Source of the DNA: Bryobacterales bacterium
GTDB taxonomy: Bacteria; Acidobacteriota; Terriglobia; Bryobacterales; Bryobacteraceae
Assembly: GCA_025462985.1 (NCBI GenBank)
Contig: JAOAPP010000528.1
Span: forward strand, 1-5,974
DNA length: 5,974 bases
Reading direction: 5' to 3'
Shown here: positions 1 to 5,974 of the stretch, piece after piece
Numbering within the stretch: the stretch's first letter is position 1
Layout: every line of letters begins with the position of its first letter
The notes under the pieces: model-generated
The model's database searches: none
The model's input: only the letters and a program-made list of their open reading frames with translations
Told to the model about the DNA's origin: nothing
Made by a program: the position numbers and the translations under genes

Positions 1-760
1 TGTCGCGAACATTCAGACTCGTCACCTTCGCGCCCGCCGGCAGGAAAGGCGCGGGAGGCAGAAGGTCCTCACCGGTTGAGCTGTTCAAGATATGCAGGCT
101 GCCGGTTGCACTCACCGTGTACATCGCATTCAACTGCGTAAGAGTAGTTGGAAGCAGAGGATAAAGCGTTTCAGAGAGCGGAGGAAGATAAGGAGAGCGA
201 CGGCGTCTGGCCCCTGCTGCCAAAGGACTCCCGCCCGCATCCGCGGCGAAGTGCAGGGTTGCGGAACTGCTGCCCGCCATAATCACGGGCGAACTCATCG
301 CGCCGGAACAAGGCCCAACCGGGGAGTTTCCCGCAACTCCATTTGCCCCGCTGTCCAGACGCGATTCCCAAAGCAGCTTATTGAGATCGGCATCCACCGA
401 GAACACGCGGCTGGAATTCGCGCTAAAGACGAGCATCTCCTTGAACCCGCGATAGGTAATGAGATTGCCATCGATGATGGGCACGCTCAGGGATGGCGAG
501 CGCGGCGTTTCTGGCCGAAAATTATAGAGAATCTTCAGGTCACGAATATTCCCTTTGCTGAGGACTCGTTCCGACTTGGCCCAGCCTTCCCGCCCTGGGC
601 TACCGCTCTGCGTCGGCCAGTCCGCGGCATACGCAAGCGCGCATCCAATGCCGACCAATCCTGTGAGAATCCGAAACTTTCGGGATGCAGGTAAATGAGA
701 GCTTATGGCTGAAAATCCTGAAATTAAGCGTCGCAGCGTATCGAGTATATCAAGGGACAA
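1..760 (-). CDS. Secreted PQQ-type beta-propeller repeat protein (N-terminal part, runs off left edge)
   Basis: Reading the minus strand leftwards gives an open frame of 253 codons with no stop, continuing past base 1. Counting from the TTG at 760, residues 27-45 form a clear signal peptide: a basic RKFR stretch, a hydrophobic core and an AYA cleavage site, followed by mature DWPTQSGSPGREGW. That opening is typical of quinoprotein dehydrogenase-like propellers. Two propeller-type strands follow: MLVFSANSSRVFSVDADLN (about 109-127), and a second about 213-235 with YTVSATGSLHILNSSTGEDL. Between them, about 185-207, lies a low-complexity Arg/Pro/Leu-rich stretch. Such proteins are periplasmic and may bind PQQ; too little is present to say whether this one is catalytic. 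It follows the haem c-HhH gene by 3 bases, so the two are probably co-transcribed. The start is unresolved: no ATG or GTG occurs between the upstream in-frame stop and the signal peptide, and neither the TTG at 760 nor the CTG at 736 has a ribosome-binding site. Confidence 0.8.
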   Translation of the reverse strand, partial: MSLDILDTLRRLISGFSAISSHLPASRKFRILTGLVGIGCALAYAADWPTQSGSPGREGWAKSERVLSKGNIRDLKILYNFRPETPRSPSLSVPIIDGNLITYRGFKEMLVFSANSSRVFSVDADLNKLLWESRLDSGANGVAGNSPVGPCSGAMSSPVIMAGSSSATLHFAADAGGSPLAAGARRRRSPYLPPLSETLYPLLPTTLTQLNAMYTVSATGSLHILNSSTGEDLLPPAPFLPAGAKVTSLNVRD

Positions 761-763
761 ACG

Positions 764-1240
764 TTAGAAGACCAGCCGGCTCTTCTTGCTTTCGATCTTT
801 TTGAAATCCAGCCCAGGGACGCCTTGAAGATCTGCAAGTGATTTGAAATCGCCTTTTTCGAGCCTGTATTGAACGATGGCTTTGGCTTCCGATCGTCTCA
901 GCAGCAGAGCAGTTTCGAGATCTATGACGTTCGCCCTATTGATATTGACCGGACCCGGCGTTTCGGGCGCGAAGTGTTTGGACAAATAAGTCAGGACAAG
1001 TTCAAACTCCTCGTCACTGCCCTGAGCACCGAGCTTCACCATCTTCGTGATCGTGTCTTCCCAGGCGGAGCGAGTCTGATGAAGTGATGCCGCTTTTTCC
1101 GGCGAGTGGCACTTTCCGCAGACGCGCTCAGTGGCAGCTCTACCGGAACCCTCCGGCAGATCCGCTTTCGCCGTGAGCGCCAGGATGACTAACCCGAACA
1201 CGGTTCGGAGACGAAACAGGGATTTCGATGCGTTTGACAT
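764..1240 (-). CDS. Secreted haem c protein fused to a ComEA-type helix-hairpin-helix domain
   Basis: This is a complete 158-residue protein starting at ATG (1240) and ending in TAA. Residues 1-26 are a signal peptide (basic n-region, core FGLVILALTA, likely cleavage after AKA). A short cytochrome c-like domain follows, with one haem attachment motif CGKCH at 41-45. H45 would be the proximal ligand, and M67 in KMVKLGAQG is a plausible distal ligand. After a short linker, residues 98-158 form a helix-hairpin-helix repeat of the ComEA type: VNINRANVIDL, then AIVQYRLEKGDFKSLADL and VPGLDFKKIE. Cytoplasmic HhH domains bind DNA, but here the domain should be extracytoplasmic and its ligand is unknown. 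Small proteins of this architecture recur in acidobacteria. The gene starts 21 bases after the DUF1080 gene and ends 3 bases before the propeller gene, so it probably serves as an electron carrier or partner in the same operon. No Shine-Dalgarno sequence is visible upstream. Confidence 0.9.
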   Translation of the reverse strand: MSNASKSLFRLRTVFGLVILALTAKADLPEGSGRAATERVCGKCHSPEKAASLHQTRSAWEDTITKMVKLGAQGSDEEFELVLTYLSKHFAPETPGPVNINRANVIDLETALLLRRSEAKAIVQYRLEKGDFKSLADLQGVPGLDFKKIESKKSRLVF

Positions 1241-1261
1241 ATCAGGAAAAGCAATGGGGGG

Positions 1262-2014
1262 TCAGAACGTCTTCAGACGAATGGAGCGGGTCTCCATCTT
1301 CATGGCGGCTCCGGGAAGGCGATGCAACTGAATGCCTAATTCGCCGCGCATTTTTCGGTTTGCCGTGTCGTCGTCTACGACGATGCTCATTACATGGCCG
1401 TTTATCAACTGGACGAGAGTGTTGCCGCGGGCGATGATGTGGATCTCGTTCCAGTCGGCGTCTTTGATGAAGTTGCGGAGGTCGGCATCGCTGCCGAGAG
1501 TCCCAATCGAACCAGACTTCTTTCCGTCCGGCACATTCGCTATTTGGCCGCGCAGAGCGAGAAACCCGCGGTTTCGCTCTTCGTAGATCTGCCCGGTGTA
1601 ACGCTGTTTCAGGTCGATGTCGGCCTGGTAACCCTTAAGTACCCATTTCGCCACCTCCGGGAGCTCGACGCTGCGGTATTGGATTCCACTGTTGCCGTCG
1701 TTGACGCCGGTGAGGCGGTACTCGGCTTTGAACTCGAAGTCCGCGGGCTCGCCGCCTTTCCAGATGCAAAAGGTGTTCTGCACCGGCTGATGTTCAAGAG
1801 TGGACTCGCCGATGATGGCGCCTTCAGCAACCCGCCAGAAACCGGGGTCGCAGTCCCACCCATTCATCGTCTTGCCGTCAAATATCGGCTTGAACCCCTC
1901 TTCGGCGAGCGGCGGCACGGGAGAGGCGGCAGGCACCAAGGGCGCAAGAACGGCCGCGGTCAAGATTGCGCGCGAGAACAAAAGTTTGAAGCTTCGCAAA
2001 CTGGAGGGTATCAT
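1262..2014 (-). CDS. Secreted DUF1080 / 3-keto-disaccharide hydrolase family protein
   Basis: The 250-residue product matches the DUF1080 family (3-keto-disaccharide hydrolase, Pfam PF06439), which has a concanavalin-like jelly-roll fold. Residues 1 to about 32 are a signal peptide, followed by the family opening [15 protein letters not shown] (about 40-54). Other family hallmarks are GNSGIQYRS (about 107-115), KGYQADID (about 127-134), GQIYEE (about 141-146), [12 protein letters not shown] (about 187-198) with LINGH, and RGELGIQLH near the C-terminus. The length is normal for a single-domain member. Some family members cleave glycosides already oxidised at C3 of the sugar; the substrate here is not known. 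The ATG at 2014 was chosen. In-frame GTG codons at 2020 and 2026 would add two or four residues, and none of the three has a good ribosome-binding site. It is the first gene of the minus-strand operon and is divergent from the large glycosidase gene. Confidence 0.92.
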   Translation of the reverse strand: MIPSSLRSFKLLFSRAILTAAVLAPLVPAASPVPPLAEEGFKPIFDGKTMNGWDCDPGFWRVAEGAIIGESTLEHQPVQNTFCIWKGGEPADFEFKAEYRLTGVNDGNSGIQYRSVELPEVAKWVLKGYQADIDLKQRYTGQIYEERNRGFLALRGQIANVPDGKKSGSIGTLGSDADLRNFIKDADWNEIHIIARGNTLVQLINGHVMSIVVDDDTANRKMRGELGIQLHRLPGAAMKMETRSIRLKTF

Positions 2015-2060
2015 TCGCACAGTCACCGACTGGGGGACTTGCCTGTGATACGTTCAACAA

Positions 2061-2096
2061 CGACTCGGGAAACGCATCCTGCGAGGACTTGAGTCG
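2061..2096. promoter_or_regulatory. Divergent intergenic region with a short inverted repeat (possible operator)
   Basis: Bases 2015-2106 lie between the divergent DUF1080 and glycosidase genes and must hold promoters for at least one of them. Within it, CGACTC (2061-2066) and GAGTCG (2091-2096) form a perfect 6-base inverted repeat with a 24-base spacer. A second small dyad, CGTT/AACG, sits at 2051-2062. No convincing -35/-10 pair is visible on either strand. The TATAAA at 2102-2107 abuts the plus-strand ATG and cannot serve that gene as an ordinary -10 box. Arms this short can occur by chance, so an operator role is speculative. Confidence 0.25.
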
Positions 2097-2106
2097 CAAC
2101 GTATAA

Positions 2107-5100
2107 ATGCTGCAACGGACCATCGCACTCGCGATACTTACACTCACGTCGGCGGTGATCTCGGAGGCGTCAAACCTGATGGACCTCGCGCCATCGGGGC
2201 AACTCTCCACATGGCAAGATAGCGAGACCCGGCGCTTGGCCGGACTTAGAGACGCGACGGGCTCCTCCAACCTCGGTGTGGAGTGGGATGAAGAACGCGA
2301 CGTCCGCGAAATCCGCGTGCACTACACAGGTGAGGCGGTTCGCGGCGTGGCAGTTGAGTATTGGTTTAAGAACTGGCCATACGATCCCCCCAAGATGCCG
2401 AGCTTCGAAGACCCGATGGACGACCCATGGCAGGGTAACTGGCTGAAGGCTTCGAGTCGCGAGGACTGCTCCGGGTCCGATTGCGTTTATCGTTTCAGCG
2501 CATTGACTGATGTGGAGAATCCACGGGCTGCAAGACTTCCCGGCGTTGATTACCGGCGAACCTTGAAGGTCAGGCTCGTATTTCCGAGGCCGGCATCCGG
2601 GCTGGACTCAATGCAGGTGTTTTCTGGTACAAAGCAGAAGCCTTATTCGCTGGAAGTGCAGTGGGACTCAGACAAGGACCAGCACGCGTCGTGGTCAGGC
2701 CGTGTCTCGGTGTACAACGGCATTCTGCGATCGGTGTCGACGGACGGGACAGACGGTTCCGTTGGCCCACCCAAATGGAACATTGATGGCGCGAGCCGGT
2801 CCAAGGCGCTGAACATCACCCTCGTGGGCGCGCAGCCCGATCTGCCTGGGTCGCACGACCTGACAGTGGTGACGGTCCACGCCGTTCGCTATGACGCCGG
2901 GGGAAAGCAGAACAGGGGATTCTCTTTTTTGCTGGACGATTTGAAACATGGTCCGATTTCGCTTCCTGGGTTCGGGGTCCGCGTTGTAGACCTGGATCCA
3001 GGAGCACCGAAGGGACCGCCTGGAAAGCCGAAGCTTCGCGTGCGCGACCGGATTCCGCTGGAGCCCGAGCAGACCCTCGAGCGTGCATCGCGCGAGATCC
3101 CGCCCCTGGACCCCTGGGACCGGGAATGGGGAGGACGCGTTTACCTTCCACTGGCGCCCGACTCCGACTGGCAAAAGTTTGCATTCGAATATGGCGGGAA
3201 TGTGTTCGTCAGCAAGAACGGCATCAAAGCCAAAGGTGACGAATTAGCGCGGCTCCAATGGGACGGCGACAAGATCACCTGGAAGGTCGGGACCGGGCAA
3301 ACGCCGTACTACCGTGAGGACCACGCTGTTTCGGTGAGCAAACTGGAAGGCTATCTTCCGGTCGTGACACAGCGATGGGAGAATGCCAAGGTCGAGTATT
3401 CGGAGGAGGCGTTTTCGACAGTATTGAACGGTCCGCTCTCACCCAAAGGGCGAGACGAGGAAACGCCAGCTCTGTTGATGGTGCGCATGACGGCTAAGAA
3501 CACGGCTTCCGATGGAACCTCCATTCACTTCTGGGTGTCGGTGGAGTCCGCGGGCGAGTTGACCCTGGACGGAACTATCATCCGTGCAAATGGGAAGGTG
3601 GCCGGGATACTGATTGCGCCACAAGAAGCCCAGTTTGCGGTCGAGACAATTCCGCAGTCGGCGCCCAAAGCGCAAGGCGTTCATGTCACTCTCCCCGTTT
3701 CGGCTGGCGGCACCGGATCTTTCGTCCTGCAGCTGCCCTGCGTCTCCGACCTGACGGCTGCAGACGCCGGCGCCGCTCGACAGCTTGACTATACACGCGA
3801 GCGCGAAAAAGTGATCGCATACTGGAAAGGCATCGTTGAGCCCGCGATCCGGTTCAAAGTCCCGGAGCCGCGGTTCGAACTGCTCCAGAAAACAGTTGTT
3901 TCGCAGATTCATATCAGCACGACCAAAGACCCGAAGACCGGTCTCTACATGGTTCCAGCGGCCAGCTACGTGTACGACGTCTTCGAGAACGAGTCCTGTT
4001 ATCAGATTTTGCTGCTCGACACTCTTGGGCAGTTCGATACCGCAGCAGAATACCTGGAGACACTCATGCGGCTGCAGGGGAGCAAGAATTTTCCCGGGAT
4101 GCAGAAGGGGTCAACCGAAGGTATCTTCCACGGTGCACGAATCAACGAGACCTACGATTACACGATGAGTGGCTACGGACTCGACCACGGCACCGTGCTC
4201 TGGACGCTGGCGCAGCATTATCTCTACTCCCGCGACCGGGCGTGGCTCGAGCATGCCTGGCCTCACATGCAGAAAGCGATCGCCTGGATTGAGGAGCAGC
4301 GCGCCAGCACAAAGGTGAACGACGTCCATGGCAACAAGGTCCGCGAGTACGGAATGCTTCCGGCTTCGCAACTGGAGGACAATGTCGATTGGGCAAACTG
4401 GTTTTCAAGCAACGCATTCGCCTGGGCCGGTATGCAGCGCACAGCGGAAGCGCTGGCGGACATTGGGTACCCCGCCGCTGCCGAAGTGCAAAGGCAGGCC
4501 GACCAGTATCGCGCTGACTTGAGGGAAGCCGTTCTGGGGGCAGTGGAAGCAGCACCGGCCGCCCGTATGCAGGACGGCAGCTACGAGCCGTATGTTCCGG
4601 TGCTTCCCACCCGGAGATTCCGCCTGTTCGGTCCGATTCGCGCGGACTACTATCATCGCTACCCGAACTCGAACATCAAACCGCTCATGCGCTTGGGCGC
4701 TGACCGGGACACCCTTTGCGGAGCTGTGGTGCTGGTGATCCTAGGAGTGTTTTCTCCCCAAGAACCAATTGCGAACTGGATTCTCGATGATTGGGAAGAC
4801 AATGAGACGCTGAGTAGCGGGATGGGCTTAAACATTCACGGCATTACCGACGACCGGTACTGGTTCAGCCAGGGCGGGATGGTATTTCAGGCCAATCTGA
4901 TGAATCCGATCCAGGTTTACTTATGGCGGCACGAGGCGCCGTCTGCCATCAGGAACCTGTACAACGATTTCGTCTCTTGTCTTTACCCCCAGACCAATAT
5001 GTTCACGGAAGAATTTCACCAGTGGAGACACGGGAGCGGTCCCTTTTACAAGATCTCCGACGAATCCCGCTTTGTTAATCGGGTCCGGGACACGCTGGTG

Positions 5101-5436
5101 ATCGAACAGAATAATACCTTGTGGCTCGCGCCCGGCACGCCTCGCAGATGGCTGACTGACAAGCAGGGCATAGAGGTGAAGGGCATTCAAACCTTCTTTG
5201 GACCGGTGAGCTACCAGATGCATCCCGGGTCTCGTCCGGGACTGGTCGAGGCGATCGTTAATTTGCCGCCGGGCAAGCGTGCCACAAAGGCTTGGCTGGC
5301 GGTGCGGGTTCCAAGGGGAAAGATACAATCCGTAACGCTTGACGGCAAACCGTGGACGAACCTGGATCCTAAGTTGGAAGCGATAGAACTACCGCAGCGG
5401 GAGGGCCCGATGACGCTGGAGATCGCTTACAAATAG
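2107..5436 (+). CDS. Large secreted six-hairpin glycosidase-like protein
   Basis: The 1109-residue product starts at ATG (2107) and ends in TAG. Residues 1 to about 21 are a signal peptide (core IALAILTLTSAV, cleavage near SEA), so it should act outside the cytoplasm. Residues about 24-300 look beta-rich, the first part resembling a discoidin-like carbohydrate-binding sandwich. Residues about 340-550 are a second beta-rich region, the usual N-terminal super-sandwich of clan GH-L/GH-M-like enzymes. Residues about 580-1000 are helical and resemble an (alpha/alpha)6 barrel: the segments ASYVYDVFENESCYQILL (619-636), GARINETYDY (676-685), LDHGTVLWTLAQHYLYSRDR (692-711), GMLPASQLEDN (749-759) and ANWILDDWEDNETLSSG (889-905) are characteristic. 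A C-terminal beta domain covers about 1000-1109, with SVTLDGKPW at 1075-1083. Acidic residues in these loops (E627, E681, E757, D758) are candidate catalytic groups by inference. The exact GH family and substrate could not be assigned. No ribosome-binding site is obvious; an AGGA lies too far upstream (2084-2087). Confidence 0.85.
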   Translation: MLQRTIALAILTLTSAVISEASNLMDLAPSGQLSTWQDSETRRLAGLRDATGSSNLGVEWDEERDVREIRVHYTGEAVRGVAVEYWFKNWPYDPPKMPSFEDPMDDPWQGNWLKASSREDCSGSDCVYRFSALTDVENPRAARLPGVDYRRTLKVRLVFPRPASGLDSMQVFSGTKQKPYSLEVQWDSDKDQHASWSGRVSVYNGILRSVSTDGTDGSVGPPKWNIDGASRSKALNITLVGAQPDLPGSHDLTVVTVHAVRYDAGGKQNRGFSFLLDDLKHGPISLPGFGVRVVDLDPGAPKGPPGKPKLRVRDRIPLEPEQTLERASREIPPLDPWDREWGGRVYLPLAPDSDWQKFAFEYGGNVFVSKNGIKAKGDELARLQWDGDKITWKVGTGQTPYYREDHAVSVSKLEGYLPVVTQRWENAKVEYSEEAFSTVLNGPLSPKGRDEETPALLMVRMTAKNTASDGTSIHFWVSVESAGELTLDGTIIRANGKVAGILIAPQEAQFAVETIPQSAPKAQGVHVTLPVSAGGTGSFVLQLPCVSDLTAADAGAARQLDYTREREKVIAYWKGIVEPAIRFKVPEPRFELLQKTVVSQIHISTTKDPKTGLYMVPAASYVYDVFENESCYQILLLDTLGQFDTAAEYLETLMRLQGSKNFPGMQKGSTEGIFHGARINETYDYTMSGYGLDHGTVLWTLAQHYLYSRDRAWLEHAWPHMQKAIAWIEEQRASTKVNDVHGNKVREYGMLPASQLEDNVDWANWFSSNAFAWAGMQRTAEALADIGYPAAAEVQRQADQYRADLREAVLGAVEAAPAARMQDGSYEPYVPVLPTRRFRLFGPIRADYYHRYPNSNIKPLMRLGADRDTLCGAVVLVILGVFSPQEPIANWILDDWEDNETLSSGMGLNIHGITDDRYWFSQGGMVFQANLMNPIQVYLWRHEAPSAIRNLYNDFVSCLYPQTNMFTEEFHQWRHGSGPFYKISDESRFVNRVRDTLVIEQNNTLWLAPGTPRRWLTDKQGIEVKGIQTFFGPVSYQMHPGSRPGLVEAIVNLPPGKRATKAWLAVRVPRGKIQSVTLDGKPWTNLDPKLEAIELPQREGPMTLEIAYK

Positions 5437-5445
5437 GGCCTGCCG

Positions 5446-5974
5446 TCACAGCTGAACCTTCCCTGTCTCGCTCGTGTCGCATCCGGCGATCACCTTCAGT
5501 TTGGCTCGGAGAACAGAAGCGTTGAGCGTGTTCAGGAATGTCTCCGCAACTGGCGACCGCGAGAATGCGGCGGTCATCGTCAGGTCGAAACGTTCCACTG
5601 CGAGCGGCACAAAATCCAGTCCGAAACAGCGCGCGGCAGATTCTGTTGCGATTCCTGCATCAGCTTCTCCGGCCGCTATCCGCCGCGCCACTTCGAGGTG
5701 CCCGGCCGCGCACCAGTTGTAGCCGCGAATGGATTGGGGGGAGATTCCGGCAGCGAGCAAACCAGAATCCAGCAGCTTGCGGCTGCCTGAGCCCTCTTCA
5801 CGATTGACGAACCGCACACCTTTGCGCGCGAGATCTGAAATGCCCGTGAGTCTCTTGCCATTGCCGGGCTTCACCAGCAAACCCTGCTGCCAAGTAGCGA
5901 AAGTGATCACCCGAACGGCCCCCTGCGGAAACATTCGACGAACAAACGGGACGTTGTAGGTGCCGCTTGCTGCA
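5446..5974 (-). CDS. PBP-like (molybdate-type) substrate-binding domain protein, C-terminal part, runs off right edge
   Basis: The minus-strand frame is open from the right edge (13 residues upstream of the first internal Met) to a TGA at 5446-5448, giving 175 visible C-terminal residues. It matches the PBP-like domain (PF12727 type) related to molybdate-binding proteins. Visible hallmarks, numbered from the first full codon, are GTYNVPFVRR (4-13), GLLVKPGN (31-38), RFVNREEGSGSRKLLD (54-69), AAGEADAGIATESAA (100-114), GLDFVPL (118-124) and ERFDL (127-131). In known proteins this domain often follows a helix-turn-helix DNA-binding domain and senses a small ligand such as molybdate, or is fused to a MoeA domain. 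The N-terminus lies outside the window, so the full architecture is unknown. The segment GYNWCAAGHLEVARR (84-98) departs from the more usual ETH-like pattern there. The gene converges on the glycosidase gene with only 9 bases between the stop codons and no terminator hairpin. It is probably unrelated to the glycan genes. Confidence 0.85.
   Translation of the reverse strand, partial: AASGTYNVPFVRRMFPQGAVRVITFATWQQGLLVKPGNGKRLTGISDLARKGVRFVNREEGSGSRKLLDSGLLAAGISPQSIRGYNWCAAGHLEVARRIAAGEADAGIATESAARCFGLDFVPLAVERFDLTMTAAFSRSPVAETFLNTLNASVLRAKLKVIAGCDTSETGKVQL

Noticed and set aside
92..694. 200-codon plus-strand open frame
   Set aside because: It is antisense to the propeller gene, whose minus-strand translation has a signal peptide and propeller motifs. 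The plus-strand product is rich in Arg and Cys and shows no family features.
764..790. Possible terminator or hairpin around the AGCCGGCT palindrome (774-781) with flanking AAGA/TCTT arms
   Set aside because: It has mismatches and no U-run, lies at the end of a coding region, and the 8-base palindrome leaves no loop. A terminator here would also cut the apparent operon.
1394..2092. 232-codon plus-strand open frame
   Set aside because: It lies antisense to the DUF1080 gene, which has clear family motifs; the frame is a by-product of GC-rich codon use.
2102..2107. TATAAA as a -10 box
   Set aside because: It touches the glycosidase ATG, so it cannot drive that gene normally, and no -35 partner is seen at proper spacing on either strand.
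2695..3912. Several minus-strand open frames of 120-160 codons under the glycosidase gene
   Set aside because: They are shadows of the 1109-codon gene, with low-complexity products and no recognisable domains.
2107..5436. Assignment of the large protein to GH78 (alpha-rhamnosidase)
   Set aside because: The overall architecture is similar, but I did not find the usual GH78 catalytic-site pattern, so only the fold-level name is used.
1..5974. tRNA or rRNA genes, insertion sequences, CRISPR arrays, long direct repeats
   Set aside because: Nearly the whole window is covered by supported coding sequence, and I saw no repeat series, transposase motifs or RNA-like structures.

Overview
This window most likely comes from an acidobacterium, probably of the Solibacter/Bryobacter type. 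That is an inference from gene content: a secreted DUF1080 protein, a short c-type cytochrome fused to a helix-hairpin-helix (HhH) domain, a secreted PQQ-like beta-propeller protein and a large secreted glycosidase are together characteristic of that group. The sequence is moderately GC-rich, so many long antisense reading frames appear. I found no RNA gene, mobile element, CRISPR array or convincing terminator.

The left part (1 to about 2014) holds three minus-strand genes in a tight row. In transcription order they are a DUF1080 / 3-keto-disaccharide hydrolase-type protein, a haem c-HhH fusion protein, and a PQQ-type beta-propeller protein that runs off the left edge. The gaps are 21 and 3 bases, so they probably form one operon. 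All three carry a recognisable signal peptide and should work outside the cytoplasm.

A short divergent intergenic region (2015-2106) separates this operon from one very large plus-strand gene (2107-5436). It encodes a secreted 1109-residue protein with beta-rich N-terminal domains and a C-terminal (alpha/alpha)6-barrel resembling six-hairpin glycosidases. Divergence from a shared short region suggests, but does not prove, common control.

At the right end a minus-strand gene (5446 to beyond 5974) converges on the glycosidase with a 9-base gap. It encodes a PBP-like (molybdate-type) ligand-binding domain of the kind found at the C-terminus of helix-turn-helix regulators. It looks functionally unrelated to the rest.

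Taken together, the first four genes can be read as an extracytoplasmic glycan or glycoside degradation module: a glycosidase, a hydrolase family known to act on 3-keto-glycosides, and redox proteins (a quinoprotein-like propeller and a haem c protein) that could supply the oxidation step. This functional link is inference. The strongest sequence-level oddity is that the propeller gene has no ATG or GTG start and continues in the same frame just after the stop codon of the cytochrome-HhH gene.
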